A stretch of DNA of 64,000 nt. Origin: Cricetomys ansorgei. Taxonomy: Eukaryota; Chordata; Mammalia; Rodentia; Nesomyidae. Location: assembly GCA_026225945.1 (NCBI GenBank), contig JAMJFZ010000107.1:51165001-51229000 (forward strand), in the 5' to 3' direction. The position numbers were made by a program, and so were the translations under genes. This document shows, in pieces, positions 10,556 to 20,996 of this stretch. The notes under the pieces were generated by a model, which made no database searches, had not been told where the DNA came from, and worked only from the letters and a program-made list of their open reading frames with translations. The number at the start of each line of letters is the position of its first letter. Positions within the stretch are counted from its first letter, which is position 1.

Positions 10556-11365
10556 AAAGTTGGTACACACCTTTAATCCCAGTATTTATAAGACAGTGAG
10601 GATAGGATGCACATTCTTAATCCCAGGACTTGGGAGACAGGAAGCAGAGCTCAGAAGGAGTCTGTGTCAGACAGGAAGTGAAGTCTGAGATAAGTCAAAG
10701 TGAAGGGCAGGCTAAGTGACAAATCAGAGGAAGAGTTAGCTGAGTGAGTCAGAGTGAGGACAAGTCCAACTCTCGTGATAGAAAAGCAGACTCTCAGTTC
10801 GGAGAGTCAGGCAGACTGAGGCAGGTAGTCTGAGGCAGAGATACAAAAGCAGTATAAAACAGGCAGTCTGACTGTGGAGTCTGGGAAGTCTGAGACAGAG
10901 ACACAAAGGCAGTTCGGCAGAAGAAGCCAGCATCAGACAGAAAGAATGAGTCTGTTTGAAGCCAAGCGGAGCAGTTCAGTCAGAGAAGTTGTAAGAGTCA
11001 GCCAGATTCTGCCAGAACCAAAAGAGTTTGGTCAGAAATAGACAGGTAGCTCAATCAGTTTGAACTAGTCAGCTTGCAGAAGCGTTTGAGACAGAATAGT
11101 GAGTGAGTTGAATCAGAACAGTCAGTTGAGTTTAGCCAGCTCTGAGTTCAGAAGGAGCTAGTCAGAGTGGCTTAGTCAGCAGTAAGTCTCAAAGGCTTAA
11201 ACCTCTAGATTGTATGATGGCTGAAGCCTTCCAGTTCTAGGCTCAAGATTAGATTGTATGGAGGCCGAAATACTCCAGGGCTCCAGGAGTAGGACTGGGA
11301 TTGAATTAGTCAAAGAATAAACTGCCTTTTACTCTGAATCAATGTCTACAATTTGTCCAGTAAAA
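10556..11365 (+). mobile_element. GTCAG-rich block, probably an ERV LTR with a B1-like head
   Basis: It opens with a B1-like phrase (GTACACACCTTTAATCCCAG, then a second CTTAATCCCAGGACTTGGGA). About 550 bp follow in which AGTCAG, AGTCTGAG and CAGTCAG-like words recur at irregular spacing. It ends with TAAACTGCCTTTTACTCTGA after GAATAA, which looks like an LTR poly(A) signal and R/U5 start. I infer a class II (ERVK-like) LTR; the subfamily is unknown. A degenerate minisatellite is the alternative. Confidence 0.45.
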
Positions 11366-13054
11366 ATTATTGGGAATTCCATAAAAATTGAGACTATTTT
11401 AAAATATGTCATGTTTCAAGATTTGCATAATACCAAGAATGAAAGAGAACTTGTCTTTCTCAGAGATCTTACTTCTTCCAGAAAAATAGATTCTTATCCT
11501 CACAAAAACTAATACAACTCTGAGGCTAAGGAAGGATCAGCTCGTTCCCTCCTCTGGCTAGCAGTTTCACCAAGATCTGACCTTTTGAAAAGAAAAAAAA
11601 AAAAAAAAAAGCAGGTTCACTTGAAAAGAGTGGAGAAACTAGGTTAGCCTGTTGGTTCTTCTGCTAGATACTTGAGAACTTAAAAATAATGACTAGCTCA
11701 AGCCAGTTCTACAGTGTACACACTTGTCAAGAATGACTTAAGTTTCATGATTTGTATACTGCACAATTAACAGATTATAGCTCAGAAAAAGGAAACACTG
11801 CTTTTGAATAATTCTGCTCCTTAATTTCTCTTCTTTCTGGCTCACCACAAAAGGCAAGGATCTGTGTGTGCATCAGCGTTTGTATTTTTTTATTTCTTCC
11901 TTGTTTAGTCCCGTGTAGAAGTCAAAGGAGCAAAAGCCACTGGGATGTTGAAATATTTGCCAGCTTGACATTGCCTGTGCTAGGAAGGGATGCGTATGGA
12001 CTTGCTATGCTGTCTGCTCTGTGCCTCTTAAATACTGAAATGTGCTGTGATTGTTTCAAAGAAACAGTTATGCACCACATCAAAGGATCTAACTGTAAAA
12101 CCAACTGCCATGCAAGGTTCCAGGCGTCTCAACATAAACAGAACCTAAGCAACACGTGTGGTTGATTCTATGGGATGCTATGTCTGGGCAGCAGTTCACC
12201 AGCCCTCATCTTCCTCTGCATCATTTCATGGTCCAGGAGCTTGGAAGAGAAATGGATGGAGAGACAGCTTGTGAGCTGAGATTGGAAGCTTGGAACGATC
12301 ATCTGAGGTGGGACTTTCTCCCTAGCATGCTTTTCCCTTTAGTCAACTAAGTGCTGGAGAGTAATAGGATGAACCTTTGCCCTTCAGAGTACAAAAGGAA
12401 GGCCACTGACCTCTGGCTGGCTTGCTCACAGAGCAGCAGACTAGTGCATACTCTTTCTTGCCTTCCTGGACGTGCTTCAGTAGGGCAGGAGGTACCCATC
12501 GTGGGGGACTGCCAATCCGGTTCAGGAATGTGAATACTGTGGGTTTTATAACTGGGGAAAATGCACCCCAGCCAGCTGCTCCTGCTTCTAATGCTTTTCT
12601 CAGGCTAAGATTTATTCTGTGGCATTCGGTGTGACATTGTGTAACAAGGACTGCCAGATGGTAATCATAAGCATAATTTCCACTTGAGGTTTGCGTTGCC
12701 CTGTGTCTCTGTCAATTTATGCTCTCAAAGACTGGTAAGAGGGTCTGTCTCTGACAGCAGCTGACACACCCAGTGTTTCAGAATCGAATATCAATTACCG
12801 TGAATGATTTTAGGTTTTTGTATCCTTTGCTTCCTGATGCCTGGAAAGCATCCGCATCATAGACTTTGGCTCCAAGAACTATTCACATGCTTGTTTTCAT
12901 GAGCGTGGCGACCTCCATTTGAACTCAGGTGTTCCACACACCTGTGTTCTAAGTTTCAGGTGCATCAGAGAGCTTTGAGGGAATTAGAGAGGACTCAAAC
13001 GAAAGTAGGTAATTAGCAATTGTACCGATAGATGTAGAAGTACCCAAAAGATTG
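11366..13054. other. Unassigned sequence with a poly(A) run
   Basis: Contains an A18 run at 11593-11610 with no recognisable SINE or L1 in front of it. Frames at 11866-12165, 12156-12350 and 12422-12634 have no motif. Otherwise I see nothing in this stretch. Confidence 0.5.
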
Positions 13055-13163
13055 CTAGGGGGGGTATCACATGTATTGTAACCTCAGCACTTGGGAGGAG
13101 GAGCAGAAAGAAAAATCTCTGTGAGTTGTAAACCAGCCTGGGATAATTGATGAAACACTGTCA
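13055..13163 (+). mobile_element. B1-related SINE, degraded
   Basis: TGTAACCTCAGCACTTGGGA followed by GGAGGAGCAGAAAG, GTAAACCAGCCTGGGATAA and GAAACACTGTC follow the B1 order. The 5' end is poor. A CA microsatellite lies just downstream, where the A-rich tail would be. Confidence 0.6.
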
Positions 13164-13192
13164 GGGTGTGTGTTTGTGGGGGGCGGGGGGAG

Positions 13193-13194
<2 letters not shown>

Positions 13195-13232
<38 letters not shown>

Positions 13233-13242
13233 GCGCGCGCGC
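13195..13242. repeat. (AC)18(GC)6 compound microsatellite
   Basis: Eighteen AC units run without a break into six GC units, giving 48 nt of strict alternating purine-pyrimidine. This is the classic sequence type for left-handed Z-DNA (known property; formation here is inference). Confidence 0.97.
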
Positions 13243-14187
13243 AAAACAAACAACAGCAACAAAAGCCCATTACATCCCCAAAAGGTTCTTGGTTGTCTTT
13301 GGATGTCACAAAAGGAAACTGATTCAAACTGCTCCATTGGTGCATTTGAACGCAGCGCGTAGCCTGTAACTGAGTCTATGTTTCTTTTTTTTGTCCCCAT
13401 ATTCCACAAGTAGAATTCCACAAGCAGTTGGGCCTGGAGGAATCTGTTCAAAGTAGGCAGTCAGGAGAAAGAAGGCTTTCTATACGGGATGGAGCATCCC
13501 TCGCCTTGTGCCAGAGAGAACATTAAATGGTTCCTGGATGCAGCAACTGAGAAGCCTGCAGAGCATCCAGGCCGGGGCTGTTCCTCCTCCCCTAGGTTTG
13601 GCAGTCTCAACACAGAACTACGTCTCCAGTGAACCACTCCCTTCTGAGAAATGCAAGGGTGACATAGGCCTCAGTCTTCCGAGAATTCCTGTTAAGGAAG
13701 GTGAGGCAAAGGAAGGTGAGAAGAGCCAGAGGAAGCGATTGCACACTAGCCAGCTAGCCACTGTGAAGCCAGCAGAAACCAGCAAAATTTTACCCAACCT
13801 CCTGGAACTTCACATCTAGACTTCCTTACGCAAGAGAGATCTTTATTCTTCTGAGATTAGACATCAAATGCTAAAGGGAAAATGCAGATGATGGCAAACT
13901 GTAGCTTGGAATGTAGAAATTCGAGTTCTGGATGCCAGTTTTCTGTTTGGAAGTGGACGTGGTTAATTACATGTCCTGTAAGCCTCCCTTCCAGCTTCTT
14001 CTTCTTTCCCTCCCATGTTTACTGATCTGTCCATTGAAAATGTCACAATAAATAGTAGGCAGTAACCTTTGTCATAGAAAAGGTAGCTAATAAAGAGTTA
14101 AAGCTCCAGTACTGTGGAAATCTGGACACTTACAGTGGCTGTGAGCTCTCCCCCTGCCTCCTGGTCTGGGCGTCAGCTAATTTTTGC
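13243..14187. other. Unassigned sequence
   Basis: No repeat called. The stretch around 13915-14000 has a weak MIR-like look, but I do not trust it. A 103-codon frame at 13508-13819 has no family resemblance. Confidence 0.5.

Positions 14188-14215
<28 letters not shown>
14188..14215. repeat. (AAAT)7 microsatellite
   Basis: Seven clean AAAT units following TTTTTGC. This is probably a decayed SINE tail, but no SINE body is recognised upstream. Confidence 0.95.
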
Positions 14216-14218
<3 letters not shown>

Positions 14219-15690
14219 ATCACAACAATATTGAGGTTTTCTTCCACTGGGCTTGTGTTTCTTATTGGAGGCATCACACTCTCCAGAAGCATCCCAGGAG
14301 AGCCAGGCACACCTGATACTTCAGCAATGCTTGTCTAGAGACTCCCTTCTGTCTCCTGCTTAACACAGCAGGGAATCCACACCTATGGCCCCTTCTCTGA
14401 CCACACCATCTAAGTGTCCCCAGCTCCCTCTCCATGCTTTTGCTCTCTCTCACACACCAAGGCCCAGTCAGGCCCACTCAACAAGCCCACCCTCACAGGC
14501 CCTCACAACCCCCACCCCAGGTCAACGCTGGCTCAGGGGAGATAACGGATAGAAAGGAGATTCTCTTGTATTAGCTTTCCTTTACCTAAAAATAATATGA
14601 TTTCTTCTTCATCCCTCCAAGCTATATTTGCTTAATATAGATTAAATGCTAACAGGTTTTCTTCTTTAAAAACTTACAAACAATTAAACAAACGTTGCAC
14701 TGCTTCTGCCTTGATCTCAGATTTTCTGAGAGAAACACTCCCAGCCCGACTACTTCTAGTACAGTTAAGTGATCCTTTGCCTTTGGCCACTTCAAAATTT
14801 TTCTTAGTTTTCATTAGCCTAATTATAATGCATCTTAATTATAACACATGGCTTTCTTTTCCTTTGAGAATCTTCTAGGTCCTTAAGTCGATGGGTCACG
14901 TTTCTTGTCCAATTTCGGAAGATTTTTAAGTACACTTCCAGACTTTCCCTCTTCCGGGTCATTTGAAGTGACATGTATATGACATGTGTATCCATCATTG
15001 TGTTGGATGCGACATGTTTCTGGGTGTCCACTAATTTAACTTTAGCTTATCCCTCTCATCCTTTTCTGGGTAGGAAGTATCATGGCTTCTGGTTCCCAGC
15101 TTGCATCCTCCTCCTCTGTCTTCTGGTGAAGCCAGTGAGGGAGATTTCCATTTCAGTCACTACATTTTTCAGCTTTATCTTATCCTTATGTCTTCTATTC
15201 CTTTGCTGAGTGTTTCCCATTTTACATTTGCTTCTGGTGTGTCCATAATTCCTCTTTGAAGCATGTAATGATAACCGCTGTAAAGCAGTGGTCCAATAAA
15301 GCTAGCATTGTGTCACCTCAAGGTTGACACCTATTGGTCACATCCATTTCATTCTTATGAAGCTCTTCCTGGCTGTTGGTGGGATAAATATTTTTAAAAT
15401 TAAAATCTGTACAGCTTGAGACTCTGAGTCTTATTCAGACCTCCATTTTAGCTGTTATTGTTTTTCCCCTCTGACACTGCGCTAGCCTCTTTCAACCAGG
15501 TGGAGGTAGGCTTTCCACCTATCTTCCACTGACACTACAGGTTGTGGGGGGGTCCTCATCCTGTTAGATGAAAATGAGGTTCCAAGTTCTATGTGTACTT
15601 GCTCATGGCTGACAGACCTGGACAGCCCAAGTCTCCACTGGGCTTTCTCGCACAGTGCTCCAGGCGGTAATAGCGGTAGCCATTGTTAAC
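14216..15690. other. Unassigned sequence
   Basis: Mixed DNA with C-rich (14480-14520) and T-rich patches. Nothing recognised. Small frames at 14274-14477, 14819-15031 and 14973-15209 carry no signal. Confidence 0.5.
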
Positions 15691-15739
15691 ACACACACAG
15701 TGTGTGTGTGTGTATGTGTGTGTGTGTGTGTGTGTGTGT
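15691..15739. repeat. Inverted dinucleotide tract (AC)n then (GT)n
   Basis: ACACACACAG switches to TGTGTGTGTGTGTATGTGTG and on to 15739. The switch point makes the left AC run complementary to the start of the GT run, so the tract can also fold as a hairpin. Confidence 0.95.
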
Positions 15740-15904
15740 AATAAGTTATTACCGGTGATAGAAAAACGTGAGATTTCTCATGTGGCTTCTACCAATATGA
15801 CAAGGGAACAGAAGTCAAAAAACTTTGTATTTGGTTTTCTAAAAGGTGTTGGAGTTCCCTGCGACTGTTTGTAGTATCTTACCCCCCCCCATTTGTATAT
15901 GGCA

Positions 15905-16255
15905 CATATCTTAGTTTGGGTTGCTGTAACAAATTGCCACAGACTGAGTGCTTTATATGAACAGAAATGTGTTTCTCAAGCTTCTGAACACTGGGAGTGC
16001 AAATTCTGAGTGCCAACACAAATGGGCCCCAGTAAGGGCTCTCATCTGGTTATAGACCTTTTGTCCTCACACATCAGAATAGAGATAGCCAAGCTCCCTT
16101 GAGCCTCTTGAAAGGTACTGGTCATGCTTGTAAAAATGCTGTCTTCATGGCCTCCTATAGTCTAATTACCTCCCAAAGGCCCCACTACGTACTCCGTCTC
16201 ATTGGAGAGCAGCGCTTCAACATGAAATTGAGGAGATACAAATTTTTAACCTTCC
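15905..16255 (-). mobile_element. MLT1-type LTR (reverse orientation)
   Basis: Read in reverse it ends like an MLT1: TTAGTTTGGGTTGCTGTAAC, then AAATTGCCACAGACTGAGTG is the complement of the conserved 3' end. CTAATTACCTCCCAAAGGCC and CTTCAACATGAAATT are the complement of the 5' end. Length about 350 bp is normal. It is diverged throughout. Confidence 0.7.
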
Positions 16256-16693
16256 TATGAGTGGGGTGGGGCTGCGATCTTTCTGCAGTATTTGCCTGGA
16301 GGAGAAGGTGATTGCCTACAGGTTTTATGTCTCACTAGAGTTCTCATCTCCTGTCTTGTAGCTGGAGAGAGCGCAGGCTTTCCAGGTGGGATGGGTTATT
16401 TTCTCATTCATTCATTTGTATTGATTTGTTTACTTCACCTGAATCTGTTTGCATTTTCTGGGTTGCTAACCTTTTCAGCTGGAGTCTGTGATATGATTCT
16501 GAAGGAAAACCCAAGGAACTCATCACTGAATTCGTCCCAGGGCTTTGTGGTTCATAGCTTGTATGTCTTTCTCTTTCTACTTTGCAGAAAGGGCACTCCT
16601 CCATGGAGTTCATCCTCTACTGATAGAGACAGGTGTGGAGCTACTGATTTCAGAAATGATTCTCATGTGATCCAGAGGAAAACCGTTCCCTGG
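16256..16693. other. Unassigned sequence between two LTRs
   Basis: No repeat recognised. A 134-codon frame (16292-16696) ends at the next LTR and has a hydrophobic patch only; no domain. Confidence 0.45.
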
Positions 16694-17071
16694 TGAGGTG
16701 GCTTGAATAGGAATGGCCCCCATGGGCTCATAGATTTGAGTGCTTGGTCATTTGGAGTGGCAGTAAGTACTTAGAAGGAGTAGGAGGTATGGTCTTGTTG
16801 GAGTAAGTGTGTCACTTCAGGTAGGCTTCGAGGTTTCAGAGGCTCAAGCCAGGTCCAGTGGCTCGCTCTCTTACTGCTGCATGTGGATCTGGATGTAGAA
16901 CTCTCAGTTTCTTTTCCAGCACCATGTCTGCCTGTGTGCCACCATGCTGCCCACTACGATGGTAACGGACTAAACTTCTGAAAATGTAAGGAGGCCCCCA
17001 GTTAAATGATTTCTTTTATGAGTTGCCATGGTCGTGATTTCTCTTCACAGCAACAGAACGCTGACTTGGAC
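16694..17071 (+). mobile_element. Rodent MaLR-type solo LTR
   Basis: Starts TGAGGTGGCTTGAATAGGAA followed by TGGCCCCCATGGGCTCAT. It contains GTTGGAGTAAGTGTGTCACT, GGATGTAGAACTCTCAGTTT, CCAGCACCATGTCTGCCTGT and CATGGTCGTGATTTCTCTTC, and ends near CAACAGAACGCTGACTTGGA. It is full length for this family, about 375 bp, with no adjoining internal region. Confidence 0.88.
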
Positions 17072-17479
17072 CCCTTGCTTTCGTTAGTGGTTGACATTGC
17101 TACCATGGTAGTGCATTTATAGAGCACACAAAGCTGTAAGAAAGAGAAAAACAAAACTTACCAAATGTTACTTCCTACCAACTTATTTAAGAAGATTTCA
17201 TCTCGGTTATGTTCAAGAAACGCTGTCGTAAAGGTGACTAATTTTCTTTACACATCTAAATATAATGTCAACGAGAGACGCTACTACCCACCGTGTGACA
17301 GAACTATGCTTAGCTATTTAGTATTAACCGTGAAGAGCAGGCAGATGATTCCCGCTCCTACGCCTTCAACCCACTCAAATGCCAAAAGAGTCTGGTTTCA
17401 CCATTTCTGAAAATGGCCTTTCCGTCTACCCTGTACTTCAAGCTCCAAATCCAAACTCTTCCCTCACCATTCCCCTGCC
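17072..17479. other. Unassigned sequence
   Basis: No repeat recognised. It includes several CpGs (17195-17345) in otherwise CpG-poor DNA. An 81-codon frame (17165-17410) has no family resemblance. Confidence 0.45.
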
Positions 17480-17705
17480 TCCACCCAGGCCAGCAGGAAG
17501 ACCTGTGAGCCACACTCAGCAAACACTCCAGAACTTGTCTCACCATCTCTCTACCATAGCCCAGGCCCCAGTCACTGCCTCCATGGACCGCCATAAGAAC
17601 CTCCTGTCCACCCGCGTCAGCTCTTGCCCCACATTCTCCCAAACTCCAGTTCTTCCTCAGTCTGAAGCCAGATGGTGTTACTTTCCGGCTGAACACCATC
17701 CAGTA
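17480..17705 (+). mobile_element. L2 LINE fragment
   Basis: The pyrimidine-rich run CTCCAGAACTTGTCTCACCA, CCATAAGAACCTCCTGTCCA and CAGTCTGAAGCCAGATGGTG lines up in order with the L2 3' region (TCCAGAAT...CACCACCTCC / GCAATAGCCTCCTAACTGG / CAGCAGCCAGAGTGATC). The 161-codon frame across it is an artefact of C-rich LINE sequence. Confidence 0.55.
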
Positions 17706-18108
17706 CCTTCACACCACAGGCAGCATGGAAGCCGGACATTTACCCCGAATCCCAATGCCTGTCTGGGGATCGTCCTTGACTTCTTTCTTCTTCCACTTTT
17801 ACTAAGAGCTGCTGCAGTCCTTACGTGCACTATGCCAGTCAGTCGCCATCTTTCTTTCCTTTGAGCTTGGCCCAGCTTGTTCCCCTCCGAGGGGGCATTT
17901 GTACTTCTGGTGGATGTAAGTATAGATTTATAGGCTACTGGAGGTATCTTTGTAGTCAGTCTACTACAGCTGTTCACATGGAGTGCTGTGGTCAGGATTT
18001 ACTGGAACTTTTAGTGTAGCAAGGGTCCTTGGGTAGCTTGATTGCATTTCCCAAACAGTGATCTGTTAGGCTGTGGTGTAAGTGGAAAAAAGACTCTAAA
18101 ACCCTTTA
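17706..18108. other. Unassigned sequence
   Basis: It may include a further decayed extension of the L2 fragment. Nothing else is recognised before the next SINE. Confidence 0.45.
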
Positions 18109-18238
18109 GGCAGGCACGGTGCTACGTCTCTGCAATCTGAACATTGGGAGATAGAAGCAGGAGATTCAGAGTTCAAAATCATCCTTTGCTACATAATGAG
18201 TTTGAAGTCAACCTGAGCTATGTGAGACCCTATCTCAG
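18109..18238 (+). mobile_element. B1-family SINE, old type (PB1/B1F-like)
   Basis: GGCAGGCACGGTGCTACGTC, CAATCTGAACATTGGGAGAT, then CATCCTTTGCTACATAATGA, GTTTGAAGTCAACCTGAGCT and GAGACCCTATCTC. The 'CTACATAATGAGTTTGAAG' middle is typical of old B1-like monomers rather than of modern B1. Confidence 0.82.
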
Positions 18239-19483
18239 TCACCTATTGTGAAACAAACACAAAAATCCTGTAGCCATAATTCCTTGTCGTTCCACAGTGA
18301 GATCAGAAAGAAATGGTATGTGAGGTTTCTTGTTTGGGATCAAACTGAAGCAGGCCTCAGCTACTAAGCAGTGTTGCCCATGGAAAGGGAAATGGGGAGG
18401 GAACTGCATCTGTACTCTATGCTCTGTCATGGCCACCTCTACATCAGCATATTAGCGACTGCTTTCAATGCTGCACTGTGCCCACTCCTCAGAAAGGAGA
18501 CAGTACTTCTACAGGAGGCAAAAATTCACGCTGACAAGAACGCAAGGTTTAATCTGTTTCTAAGATTAGAACAGGCCTCAGAGGACAAAGATTTTTGTGT
18601 ATATGCTCCAGTCATCATCTGAAACACTCACATACAGTGACCACATTGTTCAAAGCAAATTTCATTACTCCTAGTCCTGGCCACAACTTGCTATTTTAGA
18701 ACCCTCTTTGTTTCTGATCTGCTGAGTTAATTCAGACTGTCAAGAAGCAGAGGGCATATCAGGGCCCTAAATCAAGTCATCTGTCTAGAAATTGCTTTGA
18801 GGAATGTTCCTTTCCTCATTCTTCCACCACTAATCCCCTTGGCTTCCCCCTTTCAACGAAAAGACTTCAAAGGGGATGTGCTATATGTTTCTTCTAATGG
18901 TACACAGGAAAGAGGAGGCAGCCTTTTGAAAGGCACATCTCTCTGCGAATGCCAGGGGAAAATGGGCCAGCTGTTATCAGCTCCTGCCATCGGCATTCCT
19001 TAATTTAAAGGAGCATTCAGTTGTCTTCATCAGGCTGCAGATTCTACAGACTCCGGCTCTGTATCTTGTGGATGGTTGGTTATTGGTGAAACACAATACA
19101 TCGTATTTAAGATAGAGATATTAGATGGGCTTTAAGGTAGTTTAAGAGGGTGCCATTTGACTCAGGACAGGAAACATGAAGACCAAGAACAGAAGAGACT
19201 ACCCTGGAAGGGGGGAAAGGCACACACACATGTAGAGGGTGGACAGAGAGGAAAGGAACAGGAGCAAGAGGCTTCCACTGAGTAGCCATCTGGTGACTCA
19301 CCTCCACTCAGTCAGCAAGTCACATGTTTCTCTCCATGGGATTTGGTAAAGAGGTCTAGGTGTACGTGTACTTTAAGCTTTCACAACCAGGAGACCAACC
19401 TCCAGAAAAACAGCAACTTCTACTCAGACCATCATTCCAACATTTGCTCTAGCCTTGTGCTTTAAGAGCCATGCTGTTATCTA
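18239..19483. other. Unassigned sequence
   Basis: No repeat, exon or RNA gene recognised. Short frames at 18371-18622 and 18797-19003 have no family resemblance. Confidence 0.5.
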
Positions 19484-19640
19484 AAACAGGATTCTCAACC
19501 ATGACACCATTGATCTTTCCAGCTCTTTGTTGAGGAGGCTGTATTGTGCCTTCTAGCAGAGTACAGAATGGACTCCAGGGTTCATTTACCATGGAACCGA
19601 ACCTCTCACTCTCCAGTAGTACCATTCCCTGCCTATTCTC
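19484..19640 (-). mobile_element. MER20-like hAT fragment
   Basis: ACAGGATTCTCAACCATGAC, ACCATTGATC and AGCTCTTTGTTGAGGAGGCT then GTATTGTGCCTTCTAGCAGA match in order the reverse complement of MER20 (GGTTGAGAA / TCAATAGTG / ACAAAGAATT / GCACAGGACAG). It is an old non-autonomous hAT element common to placental mammals. Confidence 0.6.
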
Positions 19641-19944
19641 TGACAAAACTGCTTCTATGCCAAGTGTGTCTTCTGGAGGATAATATCACCCTGACTGAGA
19701 TCTTTAACTTCTTTAACATATTGAGCCCCAAACTATTAAAATTACAAATGCTTTAGAGAAACAAATAAGCAGGTATATTGCTGCTGTGTTTTGCTCATCC
19801 AAGGAAGGACAATGGCACTTTCTAAACATAAACAATTTCTTCAGTTACAAACAAAACCAAACAAACAAACAAAAAACCAACAAAGTAGAACATGGCTCTG
19901 TAGGCAGTGCCATGACCTTCCTGTGTGCCTTTCGAATGAAATAG

Positions 19945-20081
19945 GAAAATAAAAGTTAGTTATAGCTGGGCCACATTAAAAGACACAGGTGCTGAAAAGG
20001 AGAGTTCTACACATTATTGGTAGAAATGTAAATTAGTACAGTCATTTATGGCAAACAGTATGGAAATGTGTTTAGAAAGCA

Positions 20082-20083
<2 letters not shown>
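19945..20083 (+). mobile_element. L1M LINE 3' region, first segment
   Basis: CACATTATTGGTAGAAATGT, AAATTAGTACAGTCATTTAT and GGCAAACAGTATGGAAATGT correspond to the conserved L1 ORF2 3' sequence (GGTGGGAATGTAAATTAGTAC / AAACAGTATGG). It breaks off at a (TA)n tract. The continuation lies at 20913-21510. A (CAAA)n stretch sits upstream at 19850-19885. Confidence 0.72.
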
Positions 20084-20136
<53 letters not shown>

Positions 20137-20157
20137 TATGTGTGTGTGTATATATAT
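20084..20157. repeat. (TA)n compound microsatellite
   Basis: About 21 TA units, then CACACATATATATGTGTGTG and a final TATATATA. It sits at the left breakpoint of the disrupted L1M. The alternating purine-pyrimidine run is easily melted or extruded. Confidence 0.96.
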
Positions 20158-20159
20158 TC

Positions 20160-20526
20160 TATAAGTTCTGTTCTTCTAGAGAACCCTGATTGATACAGAT
20201 TTTGGTACCAGAAGTGGGGTATGGTGCTGACAGACCTGACCATATTGTTTTAAGGATGTTTGTGAAAAGACTTTGGAACTTTGGGGTAGAAAAGCCGCCA
20301 AGTATTGAGAGATCAGTGGGGTATTCCGTAGGAGCTTGAAAGACAGGAATGTTGAGAGCAAGCCAGTAAACAGTATTCTTCTACTCTGAAACAGCTCCTG
20401 CCTCCAGGTTCCAGCCCATTTGAATTCCTGTCCTGACTTCCTTTGATAGTGAACAGTGATGTGAAAGTGTAATCCAAGTAAGCCCTTTCCTTCCCAGCTT
20501 GCTTTGGTCATGGTGTTTCATCATAG
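20160..20526 (+). mobile_element. MaLR remnant: LTR end, internal start and LTR 3' part
   Basis: CTAGAGAACCCTGATTGATA is a MaLR LTR 3' end. It runs into GATTTTGGTACCAGAAGTGG, the usual primer-binding zone, and then into non-coding internal sequence (GACCTGACCATATTGTTTTA, TAGGAGCTTGAAAGACAGGA). From about 20350 the text is again LTR (AAGCCAGTAAACAG, CCTGACTTCCTTTGATAGTG, TTTGGTCATGGTGTTTCATC). This is a deleted element with no protein-coding capacity. Confidence 0.68.
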
Positions 20527-20669
20527 CAATTACTTTTGTTGCTACCTTATAACTGTAATTTTGCTGTTATGAATAAATATCTGATAATCAGGATGGTCTT
20601 AGGTGATCCCTGTGAGTTATTCACCCCCAAAGGGGTTGTGACCCACAAGTTGTGAACCACTGCTCTATA
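20527..20669 (+). mobile_element. URR1-like hAT element, 5'-truncated
   Basis: GTTGCTACCTTATAACTGTA, ATTTTGCTGTTATGAATAAA, then ACCCCCAAAGGGGTTGTGAC and GTTGTGAACCACTGCT match the 3' two-thirds of the copy at 28184-28403. The right terminal inverted repeat is kept and the left one is missing. It lies within MaLR sequence. Confidence 0.78.
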
Positions 20670-20694
20670 GGAATGCTGTTTTCTGGCCTGTACT

Positions 20695-20912
20695 TCATGG
20701 CTTTCTCAGCCTGTTTTTTTATACAATTCAGAAATACCTGCTCAGAGATGGTACCACCCACAGTAACCAGCCCTTGCACATGAATTATTAATCAAGAATA
20801 TGTGCCATAGACTTTCCCACAGGCCAATCTAATGGAGGTATTTTCTCAATAGAAGGCCCCTCTTTCTAAATGACTCTAGCTTGTGTCAAGATGACAAAAC
20901 ATTAACCAGCAT
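20695..20912 (-). mobile_element. MaLR-type LTR, partial (reverse orientation)
   Basis: GCTTTCTCAGCCTG, GATGGTACCACCCACAGTAA, TAATCAAGAATATGTGCC and GACTCTAGCTTGTGTCAAGA ending AACCAGCATA form the reverse complement of the front half of the same LTR family seen at 32652-33062. The back half is absent. Confidence 0.75.
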
Positions 20913-20951
20913 AAATGGATGAAGAATGTGTGTTAAATGTCTATATATATG

Positions 20952-20996
<45 letters not shown>

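Noticed and set aside
17379..17864. 161-codon Pro/Ser-rich frame
   Set aside because: It is explained by C-rich L2 LINE sequence.
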